64,000 nucleotides of DNA from Siphonodentalium dalli (lineage: Eukaryota; Mollusca; Scaphopoda; Gadilida; Siphonodentaliidae). The DNA is taken from NCBI GenBank assembly GCA_032622095.1, contig CP136061.1:236241815-236305814 (forward strand), given 5' to 3'. A model generated the notes under the pieces. That model did no database searches. It had not been told where the DNA came from and saw nothing but the letters and a program-made list of their open reading frames with translations. Each line of letters begins with the position of its first letter. Within the stretch, counting starts at the first letter, position 1. The translations under genes and the position numbers were made by a program. Below, piece after piece: positions 35,803 to 48,271 of the stretch.

Positions 35803-36258
35803 GGTACTCCATCCGATCGGGCCCTCATAAGTTACTATTTCTTTGGCTTCGGGGATAAAATGGTTGATTCGAGACGAGTAAGCATACCTATCAAAGCTCA
35901 TAGTGATCAGATTGTTTTTTGAAGTTTTGTTATTTCAATTGTTTCTGGCCCAGAAACACGCCGTCAAAAGGATAATCTCAGTCAAAATTGCGTTATTAAT
36001 ACACTTGATTTCACAGTTATCCAGCTTCGCCTGTTTGAATAAGTGTTTCTGTGAAAATTATGAGTACACATCTCGAGAAAATTACAAACTTAGGGGCAAT
36101 CATTAGTACGCATCTTGAGAAAATTGCAAACTTCAAAAATCGATATCTATAACTCTGAGCTTTGATGGATGGGTCCCTCGACTCGAATCAAATATTTTTG
36201 TTTGCCCCTGAAGTCAAAGAAATGGTAATTTGGGGGTACTTGATCGGATTGAATACCT
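35803..36258. mobile_element. ~456-bp element with ~75-bp inverted ends
   Basis: The left end AAAGGTACTCCATCCGATC...ATTTCTTTGGCTTCGGGG...TTGATTCGAGACGAG is inverted at the right (CTCGACTCGAATCAA...CTGAAGTCAAAGAAATGG...TTGATCGGATTGAATACCT). The arms differ at several sites, so it is not recent. The centre has a diverged doubling of GAGAAAATTACAAACTT. Non-autonomous; family unknown. Confidence 0.65.
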
Positions 36259-38552
36259 CTAATTTGTCTGAGCTAATTAAAACTGACAAATATTTAGCGA
36301 TTTTGATTTTATATTGGCAAAAAATAAAATAACATTTCTTCAAACTTTGATACAAAAACACCAACAGCTATTTGGACTTACTATTTAGAAACGTCCACAG
36401 GCAGGCTAAAACACACACATATAACATCTAAATACGTCCCTAAGTCGGTCAAATAAACACAAAACCGTTTAACACAGATTTTAACTATATATACCTGTTC
36501 CGTAATAACATTGTATTTTATAGCAGGTAAAGGTCCCAACTTGAGTTTGCATAGTTTGGGGGACTTGAATTAATCGATTGTACTATAATGCGTCGCTTGG
36601 AATTTCATTGATGTTGGCTCACAAAGCTACATAAATCTTGCAACCTCGAGCTGGGGATTTATTTTCAAGGAACAGTATTAACACAGAAATATATTCCCTG
36701 CGTGGTTTGTTCAATCTTCAACCCCGTCAGAAGATAATAGAAAAGGTTCACAGGGTTTGAAAATATGGAAAATGATATATACAGGGGTATATAGCCAGAT
36801 TAAAGATTCATGGTATGATCTAACATGTTGGACGAACTTGAACATTTTAGGGTGAACATACGTAAGGCGTTCGCATTGGTCTGTAAAAATACAGTAAAAT
36901 CATTAACACCAAGAGAAAATGTTGAACAATGGATTGGTTTTATTCTTGTGTTGATTGTCGATAAGACATGGATAAAGTGATCATGCGTTTTTTTTTTACT
37001 TTTCTTGAAGCACGAGTCGTTTTACAATCGATACAATCTATTTGGTAAATGGTCAACAGAACCGAGATTAAGCAATATTTGGCGATAAAATGACTAGCAA
37101 TGTTACAGTACTGTTCACATAAGTATGCATAATGCATGGAAAGTGTCGTTGTTGAACATCAGCGATCCAGTTAAAACGAGGTTTTGGTGTTTGAAAAAAA
37201 ATTGTGTGCACATTTACTCACTGCGAAAACCCCATGTTTAATGCTGGCATACAACATTCCATTATCAACTGAATTTAAAAACAAAACAAAACAAATCGAG
37301 GCCTGAGTTTTCATGGAGTTAGACTTTTTTGTATAGATGCTAGGATTTTACAGATTTCAGGCTCATGTCTCAAATTGTTTCATGATTCCTCCCCACAATT
37401 GGTACAGTTAATAAATTCCAAACCACGGGGTGGGAGCAAATGAAATTACACGACATTGCGAGCTCGGTCTGGTTAAAAGGGGCGGGATGCAGCCGAAAAA
37501 TCACAGGAGCCCTCTAGCCACGTCGCTGGTGACTAATCAACTATATATTGGAACGATATATAATCACTATTTACGCGATTGTATGCCGTTTCGAAGAAAA
37601 GATAATACATGTTATACATTTGCGCACTAACCATTTGTTAACTTATGTGGGTGATACTTAAAGGTACATGTAAGGTCATCGTGGTGAGTGAATATTTGGA
37701 AATCACACGTTGGGAAATTGCTAACAACGGGGGTGGCCCATGTCATGTAAGAATTGTCCAATAACTGGAAATGTTATGATACTTTTCAGGTTGAAACATC
37801 ATGAAGGGGGTTGGTGTGCGAAATTAAATTGTCATGTTGTTCTGAGTCACGTCTAGCCACGCCCATGTGTATAAACCATAGGATGATACTTAAAATTCAA
37901 GCAAGTACATCATGTAGGTTTCTTTCTGATAATAATTTGAAATTCAAAATACCCCATACAATTGAACACTATAATACTTCTATGCGTGCATATTCTACAC
38001 AAGACAACAATGAGAAAGAATCAGTAAACCCGTTTATGCAAGCTTCTTGTGTGCTTTCGATTTATTAATAATGAGACAGTTTTACCAGGTATCGTGTTGT
38101 TGGCGCCAGGATATTCGAAAAATCACATTGTATAAAGAGCGTTTTTACATCAGTACCATTATTTTTCATGTTTTATTTCCTGATAAATTATTATGGAATG
38201 TTAACGTATTTGATGTCGAATTAGATGAGGCATCTTTAAATCAAGAAAGAAAAAAAATAAACAAACACAATTGGATAGTAATATATTGCTCACATATACA
38301 GTGTCCGAATCCATGGCGCAACGACAAACTTCGGAAGAAACGTCCCTCAATTGGCGAGTCCTAATTCGAATTAAATAATAATTGAAATGTGTTGCTTTTC
38401 GGCGTGGACAACACGGACATCACAAACTGTCCGTGCTGAACTGTGGGCGTGTACTCAGGTAATCAAGGCAGAGATGTGGGTCAGACAAAATGGATAGTTG
38501 GCTCCAATGACAATTCAATGAGTGGGTTTTAAGTCAGATAATATTCTCAGCG
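36259..38552. other. gene-free stretch
   Basis: No gene, RNA or named repeat can be supported. Open frames are short and lack domains. Confidence 0.4.
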
Positions 38553-38611
38553 TCGGGAATTCGGTAAAGAATAGACTCGGGCAAGCCCTCGTCTATTCTT
38601 TTACCGAATTC
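38553..38611. repeat. 59-bp perfect-stem hairpin
   Basis: GGGAATTCGGTAAAGAATAGA pairs with TCTATTCTTTTACCGAATTCCC around a loop near CTCGGGCAAGCCCTCG, giving a stem of about 21 bp. Confidence 0.8.
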
Positions 38612-38629
38612 CCTCTGCTTCGAACATTA

Positions 38630-38760
38630 TCCTTTACATAATCTGCTTAGAATCGCCTCATTATAGGTCGATATTATGACTAAATTCTTCTAATTTTCAG
38701 CATATTATCGATTCAAAATGAGGCGATTCTGAGAAGATTATCTACCTAAAACAAGTTTTA
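38630..38760. repeat. fold-back MITE family, second copy
   Basis: ATAATCTGCTTAGAATCGCC and GGCGATTCTGAGAAGATTAT are inverted arms, with CTCATT.TAGGTCGAT/ATCGATTCAAAATGAG inside. It is the same family as 20380-20600. Confidence 0.7.
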
Positions 38761-40002
38761 ACAATATTAATATGATCATAGGTAAACGTAATTTGCACCC
38801 GCTTTTTTAATGTACATGGGGTTATCGGATGAATTTTTATCTATCGAAGGATTTGTTGATTAACCGTAACGGGACATAAATAATTATATATGTAAATGAT
38901 CATACATACCGTAATTGTAAATGTTGTTTCTGCAAAACAGTCCAAAATAGTTTTTTTTATATATAAAATAAAAATGTCGCAAAACGTGACAATGTGAAAA
39001 CAAGTGCAACGCCCAGAGTATCCCCCGCCAAGGAGGCGTTCCGCTGAGGTTTATTGATTTTCTGATGTGACTTAATTTCGAAAGGTGTCTTAGTTTCATG
39101 ACGTTAACAGTGCAATTCAAAAACCGACCGAAGTAGACCCCAACTATAGGACATATACATGTGATAATTGGAATTTTTTATTGAATAATGCTGATGTGTT
39201 GATGTACATAAGCTTACCAAACTGAAGGAAATATTAATGTTAAGATGTCAGGTTACTGTTTGTTTTATTTTATCGCAAATTATTTCCTAGATTTATTGCG
39301 GCAATTAGGCTGATGGAGTGATTGTCACAAGGCATCGATCACATTCGTAGTCAGATTTTCAAATTGATCACAGATATAGGCATGTTTTCAAGGGCGATCA
39401 CATTTCGTAGCCAGCTTTTCATATTCATGTGGGTCTAATAAACGAGACTAATTGTTTGGCATATCACATTATTGAGTGGATGAATGAAAAACAATTTACA
39501 TTTATAAGGGAGGAAAACATTCAACATTAGTTAATAATTTTTGTACCTAATTTCATGAAATTGCTCGAGTTCTTTGCATTCACCGCGACTTCATATTCTG
39601 CGTCATAAAACGATAGAATTTGAAAAGCTAGCTACATAATAATTAGTATGTGATCGCCTGTGAAAAGTTTTCTGCATTTTTAATAGATGCCTTGTGACAA
39701 TGACCCCATCAGCGGCAATTAGTGTGTTCTCCCGATCTCGAATGTATCGAAACAGTACCGTGAGGAGTGAACAGACTCGATTATCATGTCAAAAAATCAT
39801 ACAATGCTTGTTCCTAGCATTAAACTGGGTATCTACTCCCCATGCATTAGTGCAGCTACAGGGAGGTGACGAAGGAGTTACCATTTATCCTCGGTGGTAA
39901 TTGTGTAATTGTCATGCACTCAACATTGGCCTTTTCTAGGTGGGGTGTCCAACCCCCCATCGAGTGATTATGTCAGCGTGGTGTAAAGTGGGATAAACAC
40001 AT
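38761..40002. other. gene-free stretch
   Basis: No supported gene. A doubled GCGATCACATTTCGTAG / CGATCACATTCGTAG block is near 39335-39425. 39905-39965 (TTCTAGGTGGGGTGTCCAAC) recurs at 40500-40535, on the other side of MITE copy D. Confidence 0.45.
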
Positions 40003-40396
40003 TTAACCCTTTACCCAACAAACCGGCCAAAACCGGCCAAATAAAGCTTCAACAGCCTAAAATATCTTCGGTCTGTCTCAATAAAACCATACAAATATGG
40101 ATATCATTGGAACCGGCTCCTTGACCACATTGTGATAGTTACGCCCTGTGCCAATGCATTCTCTTATATATGCGAGTCGACCATAGGTCGCCTCGCATAT
40201 ATAAGAGAATGCATTGGCCTAAAAAAAATCTTTTTTTAACACTTTTTACCATTTTTTCTTACATTCTTTAACAATTTTATAATTTTTAATGTGTTAAGCC
40301 AATGCATTCTCTTATATATGCGAGGCGACCTATGGTCGACTCGCATATATAAGAGAATGCATTGGCACAGGGCCGTTATGTTGGGTAAAGGGTTAA
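40003..40396 (-). mobile_element. TTAA hairpin MITE, copy D
   Basis: 394 bp with TTAA at 40003-40006 and 40393-40396, reversed like copy C. Both 69-bp hairpins are present. It lacks a few bases (AGTTATG region) beside the first hairpin. It sits between two direct copies of a ~60-bp flanking sequence. Confidence 0.9.
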
Positions 40397-40572
40397 AACG
40401 CATAATAATCCATTGTCAAAGCAAAAAAGTACAGTAATATACAGTACCATCCCGACGATATATGAAGTACCGTGTGTAATTACCATGAATTTACCACTGC
40501 CTTGTTCTAGGTGGGGTGTCCAACCCATGATCCGACTGTTAACAGTGGGTTGTCTAATGGACAGTAACTGAA

Positions 40573-41310
40573 TGGCACTGTTAACGTCATCTTGGCCTGT
40601 GATGATTGAATAAAACAATGTATGAATTCAAACAAATATTGAAATCAGTTCATATCTCTTTAAGTTATCAAGCCGGACAAACTAAAATCACGAGAAATTG
40701 ACAAACTAAGGTTGATAACTCAGACAAAATGCAAACAACGTCAGTGTTGTGAAGGCATTTGTGATGGTAAACATCCATACCAAATTTCATTGAGTTCCGA
40801 TAACCCATGGCTGAGATATCTGCACGAACAGACAAAAAGAAAGATAAACAAAGAATGATAGTTCTAAAATTGAAAACGTGAACAACGTCATTTGGCCCTC
40901 ATGAAGTACCTATGAAGTTTGATGACAATCGGATGAGGGATGTGGCCTGTAGGTGTACCGAGGATTTAGTCTTGTAAAGACTAAAATCCATTTTCACACT
41001 AAGTTCCGTTACACAATAAGGGCCGTAACTCTGGAAAAACCAATGGACGAAACCCGCTGTTTGTTAATATACTCCTTCCTTCCCCATGTTGGTTCTCAGC
41101 ATACCGATGATCATTAAAATCCGATTGACGATGACCAAGATATAGAGCTTCAAAGTTGTTACGGATGGACTCACGGACGGAGCCAATTCCAAAATCACTC
41201 GACAAACATCGTTTGCAGGGGATAATAAACATAAAGTCGATTACACCTGAAGTTTTACTTTATGACTGACTCAGACTGAGGCCCAGACGTGGCTGGTGAA
41301 TCTCAAATAC
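40573..41310 (+). repeat. dispersed repeat, copy 2
   Basis: Collinear with 16429-17190 at roughly 80 % by eye, with small indels. Contains GACAAACTAAAATCACGAGA, CCAATGGACGAAACCCGCTG and GACTGACTCAGACTGAGGCC. Non-coding. Confidence 0.7.
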
Positions 41311-43199
41311 ACGAACAAATCTAGCCCATGAACATGTAGACTTGATAATAATGAGGCTATCGGCCCATATCCATATCCCCATAATCCTGAAAACCTGGTA
41401 CCAGTTAAGAAAATATGGATCACAAACTTCGTGATTTTACACTAATACCCCTGTATCATAGTTTTCAAGAATTTGCTGAAGTATCCATACCGGTAACTTC
41501 AAAACACCAAGAGCACATGGCCATAATTTAGAAGAAAAAAATATAATTTCACCATTATTTGAATGGATTGTCAAATTTTGCCCCTCAATTGTAAACATAT
41601 AGGTTTTGTGTATTTCAACAGAAATTAAGGAAATGACGCAACGTGAAACAAACTGAGAACCTGGTGTGAATTTAGCTATTGCGGGGTCTCAAGCCTATCT
41701 ACCCCTTCAAGTTAGAAAAATGTCATTAAATGGCATACATTCTGAGTACAATGTACATGAGCTTGAGGATGGAAGTGATCCATCATACCGCTTTCATCTA
41801 CCAGGCCCACTCATTTACATCTCCGACTGAATGTCATCAGAATAAATTATAACTGTTTTTTTCAGTTGCCTAAACTGACTCATGTGAAAGACTAAACGCG
41901 AGTAATATGTAAAACATGGAATGTACACTGTTAGAAAATATTTTCGGTTTAACATGTGTCGGACCGTCGTAATCGTGAACCACCGTTGTTTTATGTGCCT
42001 TGAAAATGGTCTAAGTTGAAATTTTTGCAGTAATTCAAAGTTCATGCCGTCAAAATTCAATAGTATATTTATCGGTGACCAAATTATATATGGCAGTGAC
42101 TCCATACAGTATAACCGAATCTGACTCTGCTGATATTTAATTTGTATTATTAATTGTTTAATTGTATTCAGTATAGTGATCCGGTATTCATTCTGTGCAA
42201 CGCGGCTCCGTCTTATCTTCCATCCGTAATTATATTACGTCTCACACTCACTGACATTTTGCCTATTTCATTGCGGGCTCTCTACACACTATTGTTTTTT
42301 GGAAATATGCGACCTATACACTTGTGGACTTATGTTAAGATGGTCTGACTTCGGTTCCTTTGTAAAACAAGCAAGTTCCAAATGTGCGAAAACCGGCTTA
42401 ATCATTGACATTTTCCACTAAATTGTGACAACTGGGCTGTCTTCGGGCTGTCGGCTATGACTTGTATTCATTCATCTCAGTGCTCATTTTGAAGTTGACA
42501 GTGACTATCAAAACACTGACACATTTACTGATACGAGACGATGCAGGTACAATTAAGAAGAACTTCGATATCAAATACTGGTGACAATAATATCAACAAC
42601 ATAGCAGCTATTAGAATGATGACAGTGTTGTTTTTATCTTCAACTGTTCAATCCAGTTGACAATGTTTTGATTGTTTCAAAGCACCTACATGTACATTTA
42701 CACGAGAGGATATAATGTGAGCACCAGAGTAATTCACAAGAGCTTCAATGTCAACAACAACAACAACACCATAAACAATGAACTGCTGCCGCGCAGTGAC
42801 GGATGATCAAATATCTACAATTCCAATATACAAGTACAACTTTACAATTACACGGACCAATTCATCCCGTGTCCATCAATTTTCATTGAAACATGTTGAC
42901 ATGAGACATTGTCGTTATTCGCCATGTTATCTCCAAGTTATTACGACAATTTACAGACTGGGAGTGCACTATTGGTTGGATGTTCTTATCAAACTATCTT
43001 TGGCTGACTCACTGATATGGATACTAAGTGTCGTGATACAACTATTCACAGATTAATGCATCATGCTGTCAAATTTCATCGAAAAATGTGCGACTATAGA
43101 ACATTTTCGCCAACTCATCGCGCACAGTTAATACAGGATCTGATGTTGTCTTGAAGGTTTCAATCCCAACTAGCTGTTATTGATATAGTATTACATTAC
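41311..43199. other. gene-free stretch
   Basis: No gene or repeat is supported. ACAACAACAACA occurs near 42755. Short open frames lack domains. Confidence 0.4.
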
Positions 43200-43690
43200 C
43201 AGTCAAAAGAAGTGGTATATTAAGCACGCTATTTTCGCGCCCAATATCGCAATAATATTGCAAGTGGAAACGCTTGCAAGCGCACCGCTTGCGATATTAT
43301 TGCACTATTTTGCACTTAATATCGCAATATTTCGCGCTTAATACTGCGCTCAAAATTGTGACATTTAAATCAAATTATTGCTTCTTCTATATTGTTTATT
43401 GCATAAATAGACACAATGTCTTAGATTTGTATATAATTATAGTTGTAAATGCTATACGTACACTATATGCACAGTATTTATCTAATATAAATAAAACACT
43501 ATCGGGTCTGTATGAAACGCTTAATATCGCAATGTTTTGCTTTCAATATCGCAATAATAAGCGCGACAGATTTTTGGTATTGGGCTATAATTGCGCCTTT
43601 TTCGAAATTAAGCGCGCTCAATATCGAAATAAAGGCACGCCTCAAGATACCACTTCGTCTGACTGGTACTGTATGTCGTAATGTACGGAT
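43200..43690 (+). repeat. repeat rich in GCGCTCAATATCGCAATATT words, copy 1
   Basis: Variants of CGCTTAATATCGCAATATT recur about eight times on both strands, making many small self-complementary sites (e.g. GCAATAATATTGC). 43500-43650 aligns with the reverse complement of 53130-53300. Open frames are incidental. Confidence 0.65.
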
Positions 43691-44552
43691 TCACCTGTTA
43701 AAACAAAAACTGTGTTTACAAGTGACGACAATTTCACGCCTTTATATGTTACCAAAACGTATGCCATTAAGATGTTTTACTTATACATGTACATAAATTT
43801 GAGTTTTAACTGTGATACATGTAGTCTTGTTCTTTTATGTATTAAAAGGGCATGCCGGTTCATGTCTTAGAATGGTCGAAATTAGTATTACTCATAACTG
43901 AATAGTGATGGGATGGCTTATCAGCTATTACTAGTATCGTTTTTTTTATTTACAATCATATTTATACAGTAGTCAGTGAAAGGTGAACACATTACGCATT
44001 CGCAGCCTTTTTCCGGATTAAATTCCACGAGGCAGGTAACAAGTTAGATCCTCTGCAAATAGCAAAGTTTCATCAGTATTGTCTATCACTTTATGCATTG
44101 AGGATTTATGTTTCAACAAACCTTAGAAGAACTAAGATGTATTTTTCAGTTACGAAAATACTAGTTTCGACCATTCTAAAACATATGAATCGTAATGCCT
44201 ATCGGGAAACCATTTTGTTAGCATGGGAACTTGGCTAATTATACGGTAAATTAGCAAATTAAGAGCAAAAATTGGTGTTGACCCCTGAAAAAATACCATT
44301 GGTCTAACCTTTATTAGTTACGGTCTTGATATTAAATAAACGGTGTTGAACCATAAAAAATACAACGGTCTGACAGTTACTGGTTACAGTCTGCTCGTAA
44401 CTTAAACGGTTTTGTACAGTGGAGCATGCTACAGTCTGACTGTCTGTTTAACCATCCAAGGTTGGCAGCGATGTTGCGCGGTATGACACAGTTAAAGCGA
44501 CGGGCATTTTTCTAACAGTGGAAGACTTTGTCATTTATTTTCATGAAAAGGC
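43691..44552. other. gene-free stretch
   Basis: Nothing supported. A diverged doubling of AAAAAATAC(C/A)A..GGTCT lies near 44285-44375. Confidence 0.4.
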
Positions 44553-46408
44553 TTAATAGCGAGTTTGCTATTTGAAACCGGAACGGGTACGCGTACGGGT
44601 AGCTACCCAAACTGTTTTACGGGTAGAATTAAGCACATCGACTGGTACTATATGGTGAGTCAACTGCAAAATAAAACGTTATTATGATGCAGACAGATTG
44701 TTATTCGCGTTCGCTTTGTTTGCCGACGTTATACTTACCGTTGTGGATCGTTGCACATTTTTATTTAGATAGATGGCCCTCAGGATAATCAGTTGCTTTC
44801 ATTAAGGACGAGGCGGCAGTGGGAAGGGGTTGTTGATTTTGTTTCACTCATCTTGGTAACATTTTCAACAATTGGATTCTATTATACAAGTCACAGATGA
44901 TTGACTGTTGACTATAACTCGGTTGGAATGTTCAGACTTAGAAAATAGATCATGATAGCTCAAATATTATATACAATTGCGTTATAGTTAAATTTTCCAA
45001 CCTATATTCGGTGTAAAATGCACCTAGGTCTAATAATGTCCTACACGTACTTTCAGTCAGATGTAAGACCGAATTTGTCCCTTATTATATTAAATAAACA
45101 TTGGTTTGGAATCTTTCAACAAATCGAAGGGTAATGGCAAGGTAATATTTATCCCAAGAATTGTGATTTTTGTCGGGATCTAAACCCGGAGGTAGGTTGA
45201 AAAGTTAAACTTGGTAACGATAAAAGGGGTTAAAATGTAGTCTGTATACGGATTGAATAAAGAGCGTTTACTTCACTTCTGAAAACAGAAAACAGCTGAA
45301 ACTCGCTCTGATTATGCCTAAATTTTGCAGAGTATGTATAGGTATTTCGTGTCTTTGGCGACCTATATTATCCCCATTACAATATACACCAGTCTTGCGG
45401 TTCAAATACCATGTCCGTTCAGATGGTAAATATATATTAAAATGAGAAATCAGTACCCACCAACATACGATAAAGTAACTAAACGGTTGTATTCAAATGT
45501 GCAATACATGGATAAATCCACGCTATATTTATGCCCATGTACAAAGGGTTGAGACAGTGACGTGACAGGGTTTTCCAACAATTTATTAGTGGAGAATTTG
45601 TAGTTTTCAAATATTGGTGGTGTCAGGTGTCAACATGTCCAACAATTGGAAAACTTGATGCCAGCCTGGATCCTAGGTATTAGCATTGATTTAAAAAAAA
45701 TACAAATCGGTGTGAATTTGCAAGGCGCTAGACCACAAGATATTAGGATTTTTTAATTTCCAGGCTCAGATCTACACATTTTCTTGTACTGGTCGGCCCA
45801 GTGGATTATGCCCCCCCCCCCCACGACTAGTGACAAGAAGACTACTGATTCATTTAGAATATTCTACCATCCAGGCAGTTGTGAGGGACCAGTTGGGAAG
45901 AATTACGCGCAAACTTGTGAGTTTGATATGTTACAAGGGGGTGTAGTTTGACATTCGAAGGTGGACACCCCTCCTAACACGGATACCATCTATAGCCACC
46001 TCCCTGCAATGGGTCGAGACTGTGTCTATAGCACCATGTATACTGCTCTATTAACCACAACCTGTCATTAATGCAGTGAACAAAGTTATTAGTGAAAAGA
46101 TTTGCCTTCCGTATTTATCTAAGTGCTAGAAGCTGCCTCAAGGATTTGAACATAAAACCTGCTTAAAATGACAACCATGAAATCTTGCAATAAATGACTT
46201 AACGCATAGCTGACTGCAATTTCATGGAATTTATAAACCTTTGAGTTAGAAAATCGTAGTGAAAGGTTACCGGTTAATGGGACAGATCTACCCGTTCCAA
46301 ATCGCTATCGCTTTATGTGCTGCATTGAAAGTACCCAAGTGACCGTGACGATGTTCACCGATTTACCCGTACCGGTTCCCGTCTGACGGGTATCGCAAAC
46401 TCGCTAAT
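44553..46408. mobile_element. possible 1.86-kb TIR element without transposase
   Basis: TTAATAGCGAGTTTGCTAT at the left and ATCGCAAACTCGCTAAT at the right are inverted over about 17 bp. Subterminal CCGGAACGGGTACGCGTACG and CCCGTACCGGTTCCCG are also related. No transposase frame is visible. A target duplication is not obvious, so the borders are tentative. Confidence 0.45.
45862..45951 (+). pseudogene. possible relic of a CTLD last exon
   Basis: The frame reads FYHPGSCEGPVGKNYAQTCEF then DM...stop, similar in layout to the end of the lectin exon at 2223-2440 (GC...YTCQFDLDV-stop). The Cys-Cys spacing is 4 residues too long and no upstream CTLD sequence is readable in frame. It could be chance. 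Confidence 0.2.
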
Positions 46409-46457
46409 ATCATTGTAGCTGCCGTGGTGTAAATATAGAAGACAGATGACTGTTCTG

Positions 46458-46948
46458 CCTGAGAGGTTTAGATCTCTTGGACACAGTCGTTAGACGCAAG
46501 TCTGGTCACCGAAGTTAAGCAATATCGAGCTCGGTTAGTCCTTAGATATGGGTGACCGGCTTGGGATTCGTGGTTGCTGCCAACTATCGGTGAGACTCAC
46601 GTACTTATCTCTCTCGTTTTGTTACACTGGAGGTTCGTCTGATTCTCAGGGGACTGTGTCATGATGTGACCGCTCTGGGGGAGGACTCGGGAGAGATTCG
46701 GTGAATCTCAACAAGAACGGGGGAGTAGTGTAATGGTCGCGGTGTACATACTTATAGAAGCCCGATTACTTCTTTGCTCGATAGGTCTAGATCTCTTGGT
46801 CACAGCCGTTAGACGCTTTGTCTGATCACCAAAGTTAAGTAAGTCAAGCTCGGTTAGCCCTTGGATGGGTGACCGGCTTGGGATTCCGGGTGCTGCTAAC
46901 TTTCGGTGCGACTCCCGCACTTCTCGCTTTCAGTCTCATTCTGTTACA
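46458..46948 (+). repeat. 5S rRNA-derived repeat, two copies (SINE-like)
   Basis: 46501-46580 and 46821-46896 match the 3' two-thirds of metazoan 5S rRNA: TCACCGAAGTTAAGCAA (box A region), CTCGGTTAG, TTGGATGGGTGACCGGCTTG (box C) and CCGGGTGCTG. The 5' third of 5S is replaced by GATCTCTTGGTCACAGCCGT. The units repeat every 320 bp. Upstream of copy 2, TAGTGTAATGG fits a tRNA A box and GGTCTAGATCTC follows 55 bp later where a B box could lie, so a composite tRNA/5S SINE is possible. Neither copy is a functional 5S gene. Confidence 0.7.
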
Positions 46949-48271
46949 ATCGTCATGCTATTTTGCATGTTTTAAAATCATATAAGTGATTCATACATTC
47001 AGCGTGTGAAACATTAATTGAAATTTTAATTAGCAGTTTTTGTGGTTATTTGTGAAATACCCACGGCCTCACCATTTGGTAAATACATTTTTTTTATTTC
47101 GATACGAACTCGAAGATTGTTTCACTGTGTTCTGTTTTTTTTTATTTGGCCGTCATCTGCTATATTTCGCCAGGTCAGTGTGGACTTTGTCTTTAACAGA
47201 TATATGCTTTGAATGGAGTTCGTAAATCTGTACACAATCATTGCTTACCTCAGTTGTTATGTTATTTAATAGGTTTCAGTGTGATTGTTGAACAGGTGAA
47301 ACTGATGTATGCACGCCGGACATTGTTTTGTGTGTGCATAGTAACACAAATTTATCAAGCACAAACTCATATTTTTTTCGCTCGTTGTGAATAGAAATAA
47401 ATGATTTACAAGCCATTATCAATAACATGATTGGGTTGTTTCGCACCATCAGTGAATCAAATGGCTTTAAATAGTTAATAAGTAAGGAACTATAGTGTGT
47501 CTCCCATGTCCCATCACCCAATATTTGGGACACACTAGTAAAGTTGTATGCATGAGTTCGATAAATTTAAAAGGACTCTGCGATCTTTCAATCGGAAATT
47601 ATAGTTTCCTTTTTTCGGCTTTGGACTTTGGGAATATTCCATCATATCAATCTTTTAAGCGGAAACACCGATAGCTTGTGGCTTGTGGGACATAAGTTGC
47701 CTATATATAATGAGGTATAACTAACATTTGCCGAAAGAGTTATTTATTTTTGCTCTTGGGCATTTTGATGAATTACACTAACTTCGAGGTGGAATTAATC
47801 AATACAAAATGGCGGCCTTTGCCAACAATATAATTTTTTACCCTTGAGTTATGAATAAATTTGTCTATTTTAGTTAAGTTCAATCCATGTTTAGATTGGG
47901 CTGAAAATGTCTATTAGAATATCTTATATTCGCATACGTATATACCATAGGGAGAGCCGGCGCTATAAGCTGATAATGTGCTGGTTTTGGGAGAGCAGGT
48001 TGATATCTTGGTTCACCAGGGTTTGGCATGGGTAATATACACCGGTAAGTGAACCGCGTCAGTTAGATTAGAGCAGCGGGATCAATGTTATTGTAGGCCG
48101 GTCGGATCCGAGAACAAAGCCCTTCCTGTTTCACGTTGACGCACAACCGAAAATCAATTTGACACTTTACAAATAAAACACTTTACAAATCGTACAAAAA
48201 AACCGCTATCATTACGCCACCTGTGGTGTTTCTAGCTTCTGTGAGTTTGATATTGTGTGGTGGACAGGGCG
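46949..48271. other. gene-free stretch
   Basis: Short frames only. No domains, RNA genes or repeats that I can name. Confidence 0.4.

Noticed and set aside
43274-43681. 135-codon open frame
   Set aside because: Falls in the repeat of GCGCTCAATATCGCAATATT words and has no recognisable domain.
46501-46896. Functional 5S rRNA genes
   Set aside because: The 5' third of 5S is missing and both copies carry substitutions and indels.
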